Below, piece after piece: positions 26,201 to 34,327 of a stretch of DNA of 64,000 nucleotides (positions within the stretch are counted from its first letter, which is position 1; every line of letters starts with the position of its first letter). The position numbers were made by a program, and so were the translations under genes. Below the pieces are notes generated by a model. The model made no database searches and had not been told where the DNA came from. It saw only the letters and a list, made by a program, of their open reading frames with translations. This stretch comes from an uncultured Acetatifactor sp. (GTDB lineage Bacteria; Bacillota; Clostridia; Lachnospirales; Lachnospiraceae): NCBI GenBank assembly GCA_947589075.1, contig CANQBS010000004.1:1-64000 (forward strand). The letters are read 5' to 3'.

Positions 26201-27280
26201 ATGAAAAGAGAACCCAAGAATCCGATCATTACAGCCGATAAAGTGAAGCCTTCCCAGGATTTCCTGAAGGTAGACGGGATTTTTAACTGCGGAGCCGCAA
26301 AGCTGGGAGAAGAGTATCTGCTTCTGTGCAGAGTGGCGGAGTCCTGCGCCGAAAAAGAAGAGGGCTTCCTTTGCATCCCGGTTTACGATGAGAGTGAGGA
26401 TCGTCTGAAAAAAGAGCGGATTCCGGTTGAAGAACTTCGGCGGGAATATGATTTGAGCGACAGCAGGATGATCTCCTCGGTAAATGAGTGTGGAATCAAA
26501 AAAATCCGGTATCTGACCTCCATTTCGCACTTAAGGCTGGCGCGAAGCAGAGACGGGATTTCCTTTGAGGTGGAGGATCATCCCGCCCTGCCGTTAAAGG
26601 GGCGGTATGAAAGATGGGGAATGGAGGATCCCAGAATCACATATCTGGAGGAGGAAGGCAGATATTGCATCACATACACCGCCGTATCCGATCTGGGCGC
26701 CATGCCCGCCCTGCTGATCACAAAGGATTTTATAGAGTATGAAAGGATAGGGGCTATTTTTCCCCCGGAAAATAAGGATGTTGTAATTTTCCCCCGGAAA
26801 ATAGGAGGGCTTTACTATGCTTTCCACAGACCTGTGCCTTATGAGATCGGAACCCCCGATATCTGGGTGTCTTCTTCCCCTGACCTGAAGCATTGGGGAG
26901 GACACCGGCATGTGAGCGGGGTCTGTACGGACAGCTGGGAAAACGGAAGGGTAGGCAGCGGAGCCCCTCCTATCCATACGCCGGAGGGCTGGCTGCACAT
27001 TTATCACGGGGCGGATCACGGCAGCCGTTATTGTCTGGGAACCATGCTGACGGATCTGGAGAATCCCGGAAGGGTGATCGCAAGATCGACGCGCCCTGTT
27101 CTGGAGCCCTGCGAGCCGTATGAAACGGAGGGCTTCTTTGGAGGCGTGGTTTTTACCTGCGGATGTATTGTGGAAGGTGATAAAATATCCGTTTATTACG
27201 GCGCTGCGGACGACAAAATAGCGAGGGCGGAAATGTCCCTTAAGGAGCTGCTTACGGGTCTGTCATGGAAGGAAGCTTAA
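26201..27280 (+). CDS. Glycoside phosphorylase-like enzyme, GH130 family
   Basis: 359 aa, cytoplasmic, five-bladed beta-propeller type. The start at 26201 has AGGAAGG upstream. GH130 members phosphorolyse beta-mannosides. The family features seen are NPIITADKVKP at the start, the catalytic loop GMEDPRITYLEE, the AFHRP and YHGADHGSRY phosphate/sugar-site segments, and RPVLEPCEPYETEGFFGG near the C-terminus. It lies after the transporter genes and before a DUF1861 gene, so it probably releases mannose 1-phosphate from imported oligosaccharide. The exact linkage cannot be read from the sequence. Confidence 0.85.
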   Translation: MKREPKNPIITADKVKPSQDFLKVDGIFNCGAAKLGEEYLLLCRVAESCAEKEEGFLCIPVYDESEDRLKKERIPVEELRREYDLSDSRMISSVNECGIKKIRYLTSISHLRLARSRDGISFEVEDHPALPLKGRYERWGMEDPRITYLEEEGRYCITYTAVSDLGAMPALLITKDFIEYERIGAIFPPENKDVVIFPRKIGGLYYAFHRPVPYEIGTPDIWVSSSPDLKHWGGHRHVSGVCTDSWENGRVGSGAPPIHTPEGWLHIYHGADHGSRYCLGTMLTDLENPGRVIARSTRPVLEPCEPYETEGFFGGVVFTCGCIVEGDKISVYYGAADDKIARAEMSLKELLTGLSWKEA

Positions 27281-27366
27281 AAGGGAATCTGGCGAGTGAA
27301 AAAGGGCATGCGTCTGGCGGCGGATTCTTTGAGGAAGTGTTCAGTTTAAGATAGGGAGGTTTGCCA

Positions 27367-28278
27367 ATGGAAACAATATGGGAAATGTTGGATTGCCACA
27401 GAAAAACAGGGGAAGGAAGAGCGGCTGCCCGGCTGCATTTTCTGGGCGTGGACGGCTACGATGTATACAATCCTACGGCGCCCTTTTGGTATCAGGGGAA
27501 AAAGCTGCTCTGCGCCCGGGTGGAAAAAAGGGACAGTGAGGTATCCCGCGCGGTCTTTTTCCGGGAAACTGAGGAAAATGTTTATGAGGTGATGGAAGGG
27601 TGGAAGCAATATCAGCTTCAGGATCCCTGTATCACAAAGGTATTGGGGCACTATGTCCTGGGAGGCACGGAGGTTTATTCCAAGCCCGGGAAGCCGGGGC
27701 AGATTAGCTGGCATACCAGCTTTTATTACGGAAAAAGCCTGGAAGAGCTTGAAAGGCTGGCGGACGGTCCGGAGGGCATGAAGGACGTCCGCATGGTGGA
27801 GCTCGCGGATAAAAGGATTGGCATCTTTACCAGACCCCAGGGAGAGAAGGGCGGACGGGGAAAAATCGGATTTGCCATTGTGGAGGACTTCTCAGGCGTC
27901 ACCGCGTCCGTGATGGAAGAAGCGCCCCTGCTGGATCTGTTTCATGAGGATGAGTGGGGCGGAGTAAATGAGGCAACGCTCCTTGCTGACGGCAGGATCG
28001 GTGTGCTGGGGCATATTGCCTGTTTCCGGCCGGATGAGGTGCGCCATTATTTTCCGATGGCATTTCTTTTTGACCCAGTGACCATGGAATACACGAAACC
28101 GCGGATTCTGGCGGAGAGAAGGGAATTTTTGCCCGGACCCAGCAAACGCCCGGATCTGGAGGATGTGTTGTTTAGCGGAGGCATCCGGAGGGAAGGAGAA
28201 GACGCGGTACTGTACGTCGGGGTTTCTGATTGCGAGGTGCAGCGCATTGTGGTTCCGGATCCGTTTCAGGGAGTATAG
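27367..28278 (+). CDS. DUF1861/MTP-1 family protein
   Basis: 303 aa, cytoplasmic. The ATG at 27367 has AGGGAGG seven bases upstream; the track TTG start six bases earlier is less likely. It shows the family pattern FLGVDGYDVYNPTAPFWYQGK, LLCARVEKRDSEVSRAVFFRE, QLQDPCITKVLGHYVLGGTEVY and FLPGPSKRPDLEDVLFSGGI. The fold is expected to be a five-bladed propeller related to GH43/GH130, with DPC and the Asp/Glu pair DLED as candidate active-site residues. The function of this family is unsettled, but it commonly accompanies GH130 genes. It is four bases from the GH13 gene, so translation is coupled. Confidence 0.8.
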   Translation: METIWEMLDCHRKTGEGRAAARLHFLGVDGYDVYNPTAPFWYQGKKLLCARVEKRDSEVSRAVFFRETEENVYEVMEGWKQYQLQDPCITKVLGHYVLGGTEVYSKPGKPGQISWHTSFYYGKSLEELERLADGPEGMKDVRMVELADKRIGIFTRPQGEKGGRGKIGFAIVEDFSGVTASVMEEAPLLDLFHEDEWGGVNEATLLADGRIGVLGHIACFRPDEVRHYFPMAFLFDPVTMEYTKPRILAERREFLPGPSKRPDLEDVLFSGGIRREGEDAVLYVGVSDCEVQRIVVPDPFQGV

Positions 28279-28281
28279 CGG

Positions 28282-29763
28282 ATGAAGAAATTTAAGTGGT
28301 ACGAGAATGTGGTGTTTTATGAAATCTATGTGCCCTCCTTTTGCGACGGCAACGGCGACGGGATTGGAGACCTGAGAGGTGTTATTTTAAAGCTTCCGTA
28401 CTTGAAAAAGCTGGGAGTCGGCGGAATTTGGCTGACTCCCTTTTATCCGTCCCCGAAAGCGGATAACGGTTATGATATCAGCGACTACAGGAATGTGGAT
28501 CCGGAATACGGCAGCTTGTCGGATTTTGATGAATTATTGGAGACGGCACACCGCATGGGGATCAGAGTGATCATAGATATGGTGCTGAACCATACCTCCG
28601 ACCGGCATCCCTGGTTTCAGGAGAGCAGAAAGCAGCGCGCCGGTGGGAAGTACCGTGATTATTATATTTGGGAGAAGGAGGTACCCAATAACTGGGAATC
28701 CTTTTTTGACGGAAGCGCATGGGAATACGATATGCAGGCTGGAATGTACTATTATCATGCTTTTTCCAGACAGCAGGTATGTCTGAACTGGTCCTGTGAG
28801 GCCGTGGTAAGGGAGTGTCTGGATATCCTTGCCTTCTGGCTGGAACGAGGAGCGGACGGTTTCCGGCTGGATGTTATCAATTTCCTGAAAACTGACCGCA
28901 GCGCCCTGCGGAAAGAGAATCCTGTCGTGGATGGGATCATACAGCATGTTTACGACAAAAACCAGCCGGGGGTGATCGATGCGGTCCGAAGGATATCAAA
29001 GCTGGTGCACAGCTACCCGGAGAAGTATCTGTTAGGAGAAGTGGGAGAAGAGGACATGGAGCTGCTTCATCCTTATATGGGAAAGGGATTGCTGGATTCC
29101 GTATTTCAGTTTAACCTTGGGAGCATGCGGAAGCTGGATGCCGCGTATATGGGAGAACAGATCGTAAAAATGGAAGCAGCAGGAATTTATCCTACTCTTT
29201 TTTTCAGTTCCCATGACATGAGCAGGCATTTTAATCGTCTGTGTGAAAAAGAGCTATGGAAGGCGAAGCTTCTGGCTGCATTTCTGCTGACAGCGAAGGG
29301 AATTCCTTTTCTGTATCAGGGGGAGGAGCTGCCCATGGAGGATGAGGTATTGAACGGTTCCGGGGATCTGAAGGACATTCAGGGCAGATATGGTTTTGAA
29401 AAAAAGAAAAAAGAGGGGAAAAGCGACGAAGAAGCCTTTTTCTATGCGTTGGAAAGGTCGAGGGATTACTCCCGCGGCATGATGGACTGGAACCGGGTAA
29501 ATGAACCGGAAAGCGATTCTTTGCTGCATGTTTATCAAAGGCTTTTAGAGCTTAGGAACAGTCATGCCTCCCTTAGGACAGGCAGTTATGAGGGGATTGA
29601 TTTTTCCGGAGAATCGTTATATTATCAAAGGGTAGGAAATCAGGAAAAAATTGGCGTATATCTGAACTTCGGGAAGCTGAACGTGAATGTACCGGTTCAG
29701 AACGTCCTTTTGGAGATTCAGGATGAGGACGGCAATTTAAAAGGGTTGATTAGGTATGAATAA
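28282..29763 (+). CDS. GH13 alpha-amylase family glucosidase
   Basis: 493 aa, cytoplasmic. The N-terminal (beta/alpha)8 barrel shows VVFYEIYVPSFCDGNGDGIGDLRG, DMVLNHTSDRHPWF and FRLDVINF with nucleophile Asp 197. GEVGEED holds acid/base Glu 253, and SSHDMSR holds Asp 312. This fits oligo-1,6-glucosidase/trehalose-type enzymes that cut alpha-glucosidic bonds in small sugars. The usual NHD before the third acid is SHD here. The C-terminal beta domain is short. Together with GH130 it suggests the substrate carries both beta-mannosidic and alpha-glucosidic links, or that two sugars are handled. Confidence 0.9.
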   Translation: MKKFKWYENVVFYEIYVPSFCDGNGDGIGDLRGVILKLPYLKKLGVGGIWLTPFYPSPKADNGYDISDYRNVDPEYGSLSDFDELLETAHRMGIRVIIDMVLNHTSDRHPWFQESRKQRAGGKYRDYYIWEKEVPNNWESFFDGSAWEYDMQAGMYYYHAFSRQQVCLNWSCEAVVRECLDILAFWLERGADGFRLDVINFLKTDRSALRKENPVVDGIIQHVYDKNQPGVIDAVRRISKLVHSYPEKYLLGEVGEEDMELLHPYMGKGLLDSVFQFNLGSMRKLDAAYMGEQIVKMEAAGIYPTLFFSSHDMSRHFNRLCEKELWKAKLLAAFLLTAKGIPFLYQGEELPMEDEVLNGSGDLKDIQGRYGFEKKKKEGKSDEEAFFYALERSRDYSRGMMDWNRVNEPESDSLLHVYQRLLELRNSHASLRTGSYEGIDFSGESLYYQRVGNQEKIGVYLNFGKLNVNVPVQNVLLEIQDEDGNLKGLIRYE

Positions 29764-29790
29764 GATCATGGGGTTGGGGAGGAATTACAT

Positions 29791-30774
29791 TTGAAAAAAG
29801 TTTCCATGCAGAGCATAGCCACAGAGCTTGGCATTTCGAAAATGACGGTATCAAAGTGCTTTAAAAACAGCGAGGATATTTCCGCGGAGACAAAGCGTGC
29901 GATCCTGAAAAAAGCGGATGAAATGGGATACAAGTATCAAAGACGTATAAAATACCGGATCGCCGTTCTGTTTTCGGAGGTATATTTTGATTCCACAGAA
30001 CGATTTTATAACGGCCTGTATAAGAGCCTGCAGGAGCTGGAATGGGCAAACAGCATGAAATTTTCGCTTTTCTGTGTGAGCAGGGAGGATGAAAAAAACA
30101 ATGTTCTGAATGCGGGCGTGGAAGAAAATGATGCCGTCATTTTTCTGGGACAGTTCTCCCGTAAATATGTTATGTTTCTGATGGGAAAAAAAATTCCTGT
30201 TCTGTGCCTGGACTTCCACTACAGGGGTGTGGAAGCGGATTCTGTGGTCTCGGACAGTTACCAGGCGAGCTATGACTTAACTTCATACCTGATTGAGCTC
30301 GGACACCGAAAGATTGCTTTTGTAGGGAATCTGAACTATACCAACAGCGTCAATGACCGATATCTGGGTTATTATAAGGCTCTTCTGGAGAAGGATCTGA
30401 ATCTGGATCCTGCCTACCGGATTGATGACCGGGACGAACAGGGGATTCTGGATACCTTCAGTCTTCCTGAAAAGATGCCTACAGCTTTTGTATGCAACAA
30501 CGATTATACTGCCTTTAATCTGACAAAGCAGCTGAAAAAAGCAGGATACAGGGTTCCGGAGCAGGTCAGTGTGGTGGGCTTTGATGATGTCCTGTATTCG
30601 GAAATTTCGGATCCGCCGATTACTTCGGTACATGTGCACAGGGGGTTTATGGCGGAACAGGCGATCCTTCTGATGAAACGCAGATTCCAGCAGCCGGATG
30701 CCAGACCGAGCACTGTTACGATCAATTGTTCCATCAAATATCGGGAATCTGTAAAAAGGATAGAAAATGAGTGA
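29791..30774 (+). CDS. LacI-family transcriptional regulator of the sugar operon
   Basis: 327 aa. The start is TTG, fixed by GGGGAGGAA seven bases upstream. N-terminal helix-turn-helix (SMQSIATELGISKMTVSKCFKNSEDISAETKRAIL) and hinge are at residues 4-50. The rest is a periplasmic-binding-like effector domain (YLIELGHRKIAFVGNLNYTNSVNDRYLGY, MPTAFVCNNDYTAFNLTKQLKKAGYRVPEQVSVVGFDDV). It is the last gene in the same direction as the transporter and enzymes, so it most likely controls them in response to a liberated sugar. No matching operator is certain. Confidence 0.92.
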   Translation: MKKVSMQSIATELGISKMTVSKCFKNSEDISAETKRAILKKADEMGYKYQRRIKYRIAVLFSEVYFDSTERFYNGLYKSLQELEWANSMKFSLFCVSREDEKNNVLNAGVEENDAVIFLGQFSRKYVMFLMGKKIPVLCLDFHYRGVEADSVVSDSYQASYDLTSYLIELGHRKIAFVGNLNYTNSVNDRYLGYYKALLEKDLNLDPAYRIDDRDEQGILDTFSLPEKMPTAFVCNNDYTAFNLTKQLKKAGYRVPEQVSVVGFDDVLYSEISDPPITSVHVHRGFMAEQAILLMKRRFQQPDARPSTVTINCSIKYRESVKRIENE

Positions 30775-30838
30775 AGTCCTTGAATCTTCTGTAATTTTTC
30801 TGCGTGCTTACATAAATTTCATCCATTTACAAATAATA

Positions 30839-30856
30839 GTTTCCATGGATGGAAAC
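30839..30856. promoter_or_regulatory. 18-bp palindrome between the LacI gene and spoVT
   Basis: GTTTCCAT-GG-ATGGAAAC. It could be an operator for the neighbouring regulator or a short hairpin (AGTTTCC/GGAAACT, six-base loop) with a weak T tail. It lies 92 bases before the spoVT start. The two readings cannot be separated by eye. Confidence 0.35.
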
Positions 30857-30947
30857 TTTCTACAGTGGAAGCCGGATACCTGAAAAGGACAGTAGGCAGA
30901 TCTGTCCGAAAGGGAAAATACCGAAAGAAAATGGAGGAAAAGATAAT

Positions 30948-31493
30948 ATGAAAGCCACAGGAATAGTACGAAGAATCGATGACCTTGGAAGGGTGGTCAT
31001 TCCCAAGGAGATCCGCAGGACCCTCCGCATCCGTGAAAGCGATCCCTTAGAGATCTTCACGGACAGGGAGGGCGAGATCATTTTGAAAAAATACTCTCCC
31101 ATCGGGGAAATGAGCACCTTTGCAAAGCAATATGCGGAAAGCCTTGCCCAGGTTTCCGGGCATACCGCCATGGTGACGGACAGGGATCAGTTTATCGCCG
31201 TGTCCGGCGGATATAAGAGCATGATGGGAAAGTCCATCAGCAAGCAGTTAGAGGATAAGATCACCAACCGGGAAAGCGTTATGGCTGCCAGAGGGGATCA
31301 TAAATTTATTCCGGTCTGCGAGGATGGAGGGGACGAGTACCAGCATGAGGCCATCGCCCCCATCATCTGCGAAGGGGATGTGATCGGTTCCGTGATCCTT
31401 TTAGAGGATGACAACAAAGGCAGGATGGGAGAGGTGGAGCAGAAGCTCATCCAGTCCGCCGCGGGCTTCCTGGGGAGACAGATGGAGCAATAA
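30948..31493 (+). CDS. spoVT: Stage V sporulation protein T
   Basis: 181 aa; started at the ATG at 30948 behind GGAGG, not at the track start 33 codons earlier. The N-terminal AbrB-type swapped-hairpin DNA-binding domain reads MKATGIVRRIDDLGRVVIPKEIRRTLRI. The C-terminal GAF-like domain (GHTAMVTDRDQFIAVSGGYKSMMGKSIS) is SpoVT-specific and separates it from AbrB itself. It regulates sigma-G-dependent genes in the forespore. I could not identify a sigma-G promoter with confidence. It is convergent with pepF, with one base between the stop codons and no terminator between them. Confidence 0.95.
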   Translation: MKATGIVRRIDDLGRVVIPKEIRRTLRIRESDPLEIFTDREGEIILKKYSPIGEMSTFAKQYAESLAQVSGHTAMVTDRDQFIAVSGGYKSMMGKSISKQLEDKITNRESVMAARGDHKFIPVCEDGGDEYQHEAIAPIICEGDVIGSVILLEDDNKGRMGEVEQKLIQSAAGFLGRQMEQ

Positions 31494-31494
31494 G

Positions 31495-33327
31495 TCAGAG
31501 CTCCTCTGAAAGCCCGCAGATCTCATCGATCATTTCACCGATCTTGTCTATGGTGTGGAGCAGGGGTGCATCCGTGGTGATGTCTACTCCAGCCATTTTG
31601 GCAAGCCCAACAGGAGGAAGCGTCCCGCCGGCAGTCAGAACCTGTTTCCAGTCTGCCACCGCCGCTTCCCCTTCTTTTTCAATTCTGTCGCATACTTCCG
31701 TGGCAATGGTGAGTCCTGCGCTGTAGGTATAAGAATATAATCCCATATAATAATGAGGCTGGCGCATCCAGGTCAGCTCGGCGCCGGGGATGATCTCTAC
31801 AGCGTCTCCCCAAAACCGCTCCAGGGTCTCTTTTTTCAGGCGGCAAAGGGTTTCGGCCTGGACGCTCCCGCCGGCGTCGATGATCCGATAGACCTCCCGC
31901 TGGTATGCCGCTTCCAGCAGATGGGTCACGAAATTATGGTAATAGGTGTGGCCGATCATGGAGCTTAAAACCCAGCGGCGGAAGCGCTTGTCCGGGTTGG
32001 TTTTCAGCAGATAGTGGGCCATGAGGAGTTCGTTCATGGTGGAGGGGGCTTCCACAAAATAAGTGGATACGTCCGTATCGAAGAAGGACTGGGCGGCGTT
32101 GCAGGCTTTAAAATGACCGGCATGTCCCAGCTCATGGGCCAGGGTGAACACGTCCGACATTCTTTCGTTCCAGTTTAACAGGATAAAGGAATGGCTGCCG
32201 TAGGGGCTTGCGCAGAAACCGCCAGTGGATTTCCCCTGGTTGCGGGCAAAATCCACCCATCTGTCCCGATAGGCTTCTCGGATCATTTCCTGATATTCCG
32301 GTCCCAAAATGGAGAGGCCCTCCTCGATATAATGCCTGGATTCCTCGATGGTCACTTTAGGGTCATATTCCGGGTCAACAGGCAGCTTCAGGTCCGCAAA
32401 GGTCATGCGGTCCAGGCGGTGAAGCTTTTGAAGCAGACGGGCATATTTTCTCATATGGGGAGCCAGCTTTTCCATGATGAGATCGATCTGGCGGTTATAC
32501 AAGGAAATATCCACCTCCTGCTCAAAAAGCAGGCTGTCAAATACGGAAGAAAAACCCCGCAGGGCGGCCATGAGCTTATCCTGCTGTACCTGAGCCTGAT
32601 AAGCCGCGGCGGTTACATTGGCGTATTCCCGGATCTTATCGGAAAAGGTCCGAAAGGCCGCGCGCCGCACTTCTGTGCGGGAGTCGTATTCGTAGTTGTC
32701 TTCAAAAAGGGAGTAGCCCAGGGGATATTCCTGCCCGTTTACGGTAAAGGAAGGAAAATGCATATCCGCCAGCTTCGCCATGTTATAGACCTGGTAGGGG
32801 GTGTTGAAAACCGGCGAAAGGGTGGCGAGGACCCGTTCCGTTTCCGGCTGCAGCCGGTGGGGCTTGAGACGCAGCAGCTTTTTCAGATAGAGGCTGTTTG
32901 CGTTGGTCCCTTTTGAGAGGGCTTCCGGGGCGGCGTCTGCGGTTTTGTTTGCAGCGGCCTCCAAAAGGGCGGTATCCTGCTCCAGGATCTCGCTGGCAAT
33001 GAAGCTCAGACGGCTGAAAATTTCGGACATTTTAAGTTCGATCCTGTCGTTGCGTTCTTTGTTGTGGGCATTCAGGTAATCCACCTCTACCGCAAGATAG
33101 GAATAGTTGGACACCAGGGTGCTGACGGCTAAAAGGGCGCGGTATTCGTCCAGACAGGCGTTGATCCGCTCCGCCGTGTTTAGCTTTCCCTTGTAGCGCT
33201 TTTCGATTTCCAGGCTCATCGCTTCCATTTTCTCCGCATCCCGCAGCATATCCTCTTCTGTGGCGTAGATTGCGGTCAGATCCCAGGTCAGTTCCTCCGG
33301 GACGTCTTTTCTCATCATAAGTTCCAT
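31495..33327 (-). CDS. pepF: Oligoendopeptidase F (M3 family)
   Basis: 610 aa cytoplasmic zinc metallopeptidase that cuts medium-length peptides. The zinc motif HELGH sits in VFTLAHELGHAGHFKACN, with the third ligand Glu in STYFVEAPSTMNE. The N-terminal part matches PepF (EELTWDLTAIYATEEDM). Length is normal for the family. The ATG has GGAGGAACC eight bases upstream. It is monocistronic on the minus strand. The 276-base gap to the next gene (33328-33603) holds the plus-strand promoter at 33518. Confidence 0.95.
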   Translation of the reverse strand: MELMMRKDVPEELTWDLTAIYATEEDMLRDAEKMEAMSLEIEKRYKGKLNTAERINACLDEYRALLAVSTLVSNYSYLAVEVDYLNAHNKERNDRIELKMSEIFSRLSFIASEILEQDTALLEAAANKTADAAPEALSKGTNANSLYLKKLLRLKPHRLQPETERVLATLSPVFNTPYQVYNMAKLADMHFPSFTVNGQEYPLGYSLFEDNYEYDSRTEVRRAAFRTFSDKIREYANVTAAAYQAQVQQDKLMAALRGFSSVFDSLLFEQEVDISLYNRQIDLIMEKLAPHMRKYARLLQKLHRLDRMTFADLKLPVDPEYDPKVTIEESRHYIEEGLSILGPEYQEMIREAYRDRWVDFARNQGKSTGGFCASPYGSHSFILLNWNERMSDVFTLAHELGHAGHFKACNAAQSFFDTDVSTYFVEAPSTMNELLMAHYLLKTNPDKRFRRWVLSSMIGHTYYHNFVTHLLEAAYQREVYRIIDAGGSVQAETLCRLKKETLERFWGDAVEIIPGAELTWMRQPHYYMGLYSYTYSAGLTIATEVCDRIEKEGEAAVADWKQVLTAGGTLPPVGLAKMAGVDITTDAPLLHTIDKIGEMIDEICGLSEEL

Positions 33328-33517
33328 TTTTGGTTCCTCCGGATTTCGTAAAATTAAAAATTGCTCTAACCCGATTTTATCACAAAACGGAGCAGGTTTC
33401 CTTATTTTTCTTTATTTTTTCATATTTATTCTAAAATACAGCAGACTGCGATAGGGAAGCTGCAGGATCGGACTGCGGAATTGTATAAGAATTGTGGAAG
33501 TTCAGGAAACTCTTCTC

Positions 33518-33546
33518 TTGTCAGAAGGAAACACTTATGTTATATT
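33518..33546 (+). promoter_or_regulatory. Promoter of the flavoprotein gene
   Basis: TTGTCA, 17 bases, TATATT, about 57 bases before the ATG at 33604. It may also serve aspS, 94 bases downstream of the flavoprotein gene. Confidence 0.7.
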
Positions 33547-33603
33547 TTATATGGTCATAGGTCCCTGGAAAAAGGGTTCAGGACCGGAAAAGAGGTTAGG
33601 ATA

Positions 33604-34233
33604 ATGAGTGATTCCTTAAAGGTATTGATTTTAAACGGAAGTCCCAGAAGGAACGGGAACACTTCCATCGCCATCCGCGAGATGGAGCATGTTTTCGCCC
33701 AGAGCGGAGTAGAGGCAGAGACGGTGCAGATCGGTCAGCTGAATATCAGGGGCTGTATCGCCTGCGGCGGTTGTTACGGGAAAGGGAAATGTGTATTTGA
33801 AGATATTGTGAACGAGATCGCCCCTAAATTTGAAGCGGCGGATGGTCTGGTGGTGGCAAGCCCCGTGTATTACGCGTCAGCCAATGCCACTCTGATCGCC
33901 TGTCTGGACAGGCTTTTCTACAGCACCCATTTCGACAAGACCATGAAAGTGGGAGCCAGTGTGGTCTGCGCCAGAAGAGGCGGCTGTTCCGCCACCTTTG
34001 ATGAGCTGAATAAATATTTTACCATATCCAACATGCCTGTGGCATCCAGCGCATATTGGAACAGCATCCATGGGACCGCCATGGGAGAAGCGGAAATGGA
34101 CGAGGAAGGAAAGCAGGTCATGCGCACCCTTGCCAGGAATATGGTATTTTTGATGAAGAGCATCGCCCTTGGAAAGGAGCAGTTTGGACTGCCGCAGAAG
34201 GAGATCAGGGTATCTACGAATTTCATCAGGTAA
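33604..34233 (+). CDS. Flavodoxin-like NAD(P)H-dependent oxidoreductase, iron-sulfur flavoprotein type
   Basis: 209 aa from the ATG at 33604; the track start 41 codons earlier lies upstream of the promoter. The FMN phosphate loop is VLILNGSPRRNGNTSIA. A compact Cys cluster GCIACGGCYGKGKC (CX2CX2CX5C) matches the 4Fe-4S site of iron-sulfur flavoproteins, and SPVYYASANATL is the second FMN segment. A cytoplasmic electron-transfer or reductase role is expected; the substrate is unknown. The gap to aspS contains a CGGATAAC/GTTATCCG inverted repeat without a T-run. Confidence 0.85.
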   Translation: MSDSLKVLILNGSPRRNGNTSIAIREMEHVFAQSGVEAETVQIGQLNIRGCIACGGCYGKGKCVFEDIVNEIAPKFEAADGLVVASPVYYASANATLIACLDRLFYSTHFDKTMKVGASVVCARRGGCSATFDELNKYFTISNMPVASSAYWNSIHGTAMGEAEMDEEGKQVMRTLARNMVFLMKSIALGKEQFGLPQKEIRVSTNFIR

Positions 34234-34327
34234 AGAGCGATCGGATAACTGAGCATGGTTTTCAGATAAAGCGGAGCAGGACTTTCTGCGGTTATCCGAA
34301 AAATGTCAACATCGGGAGGATTGTGAA

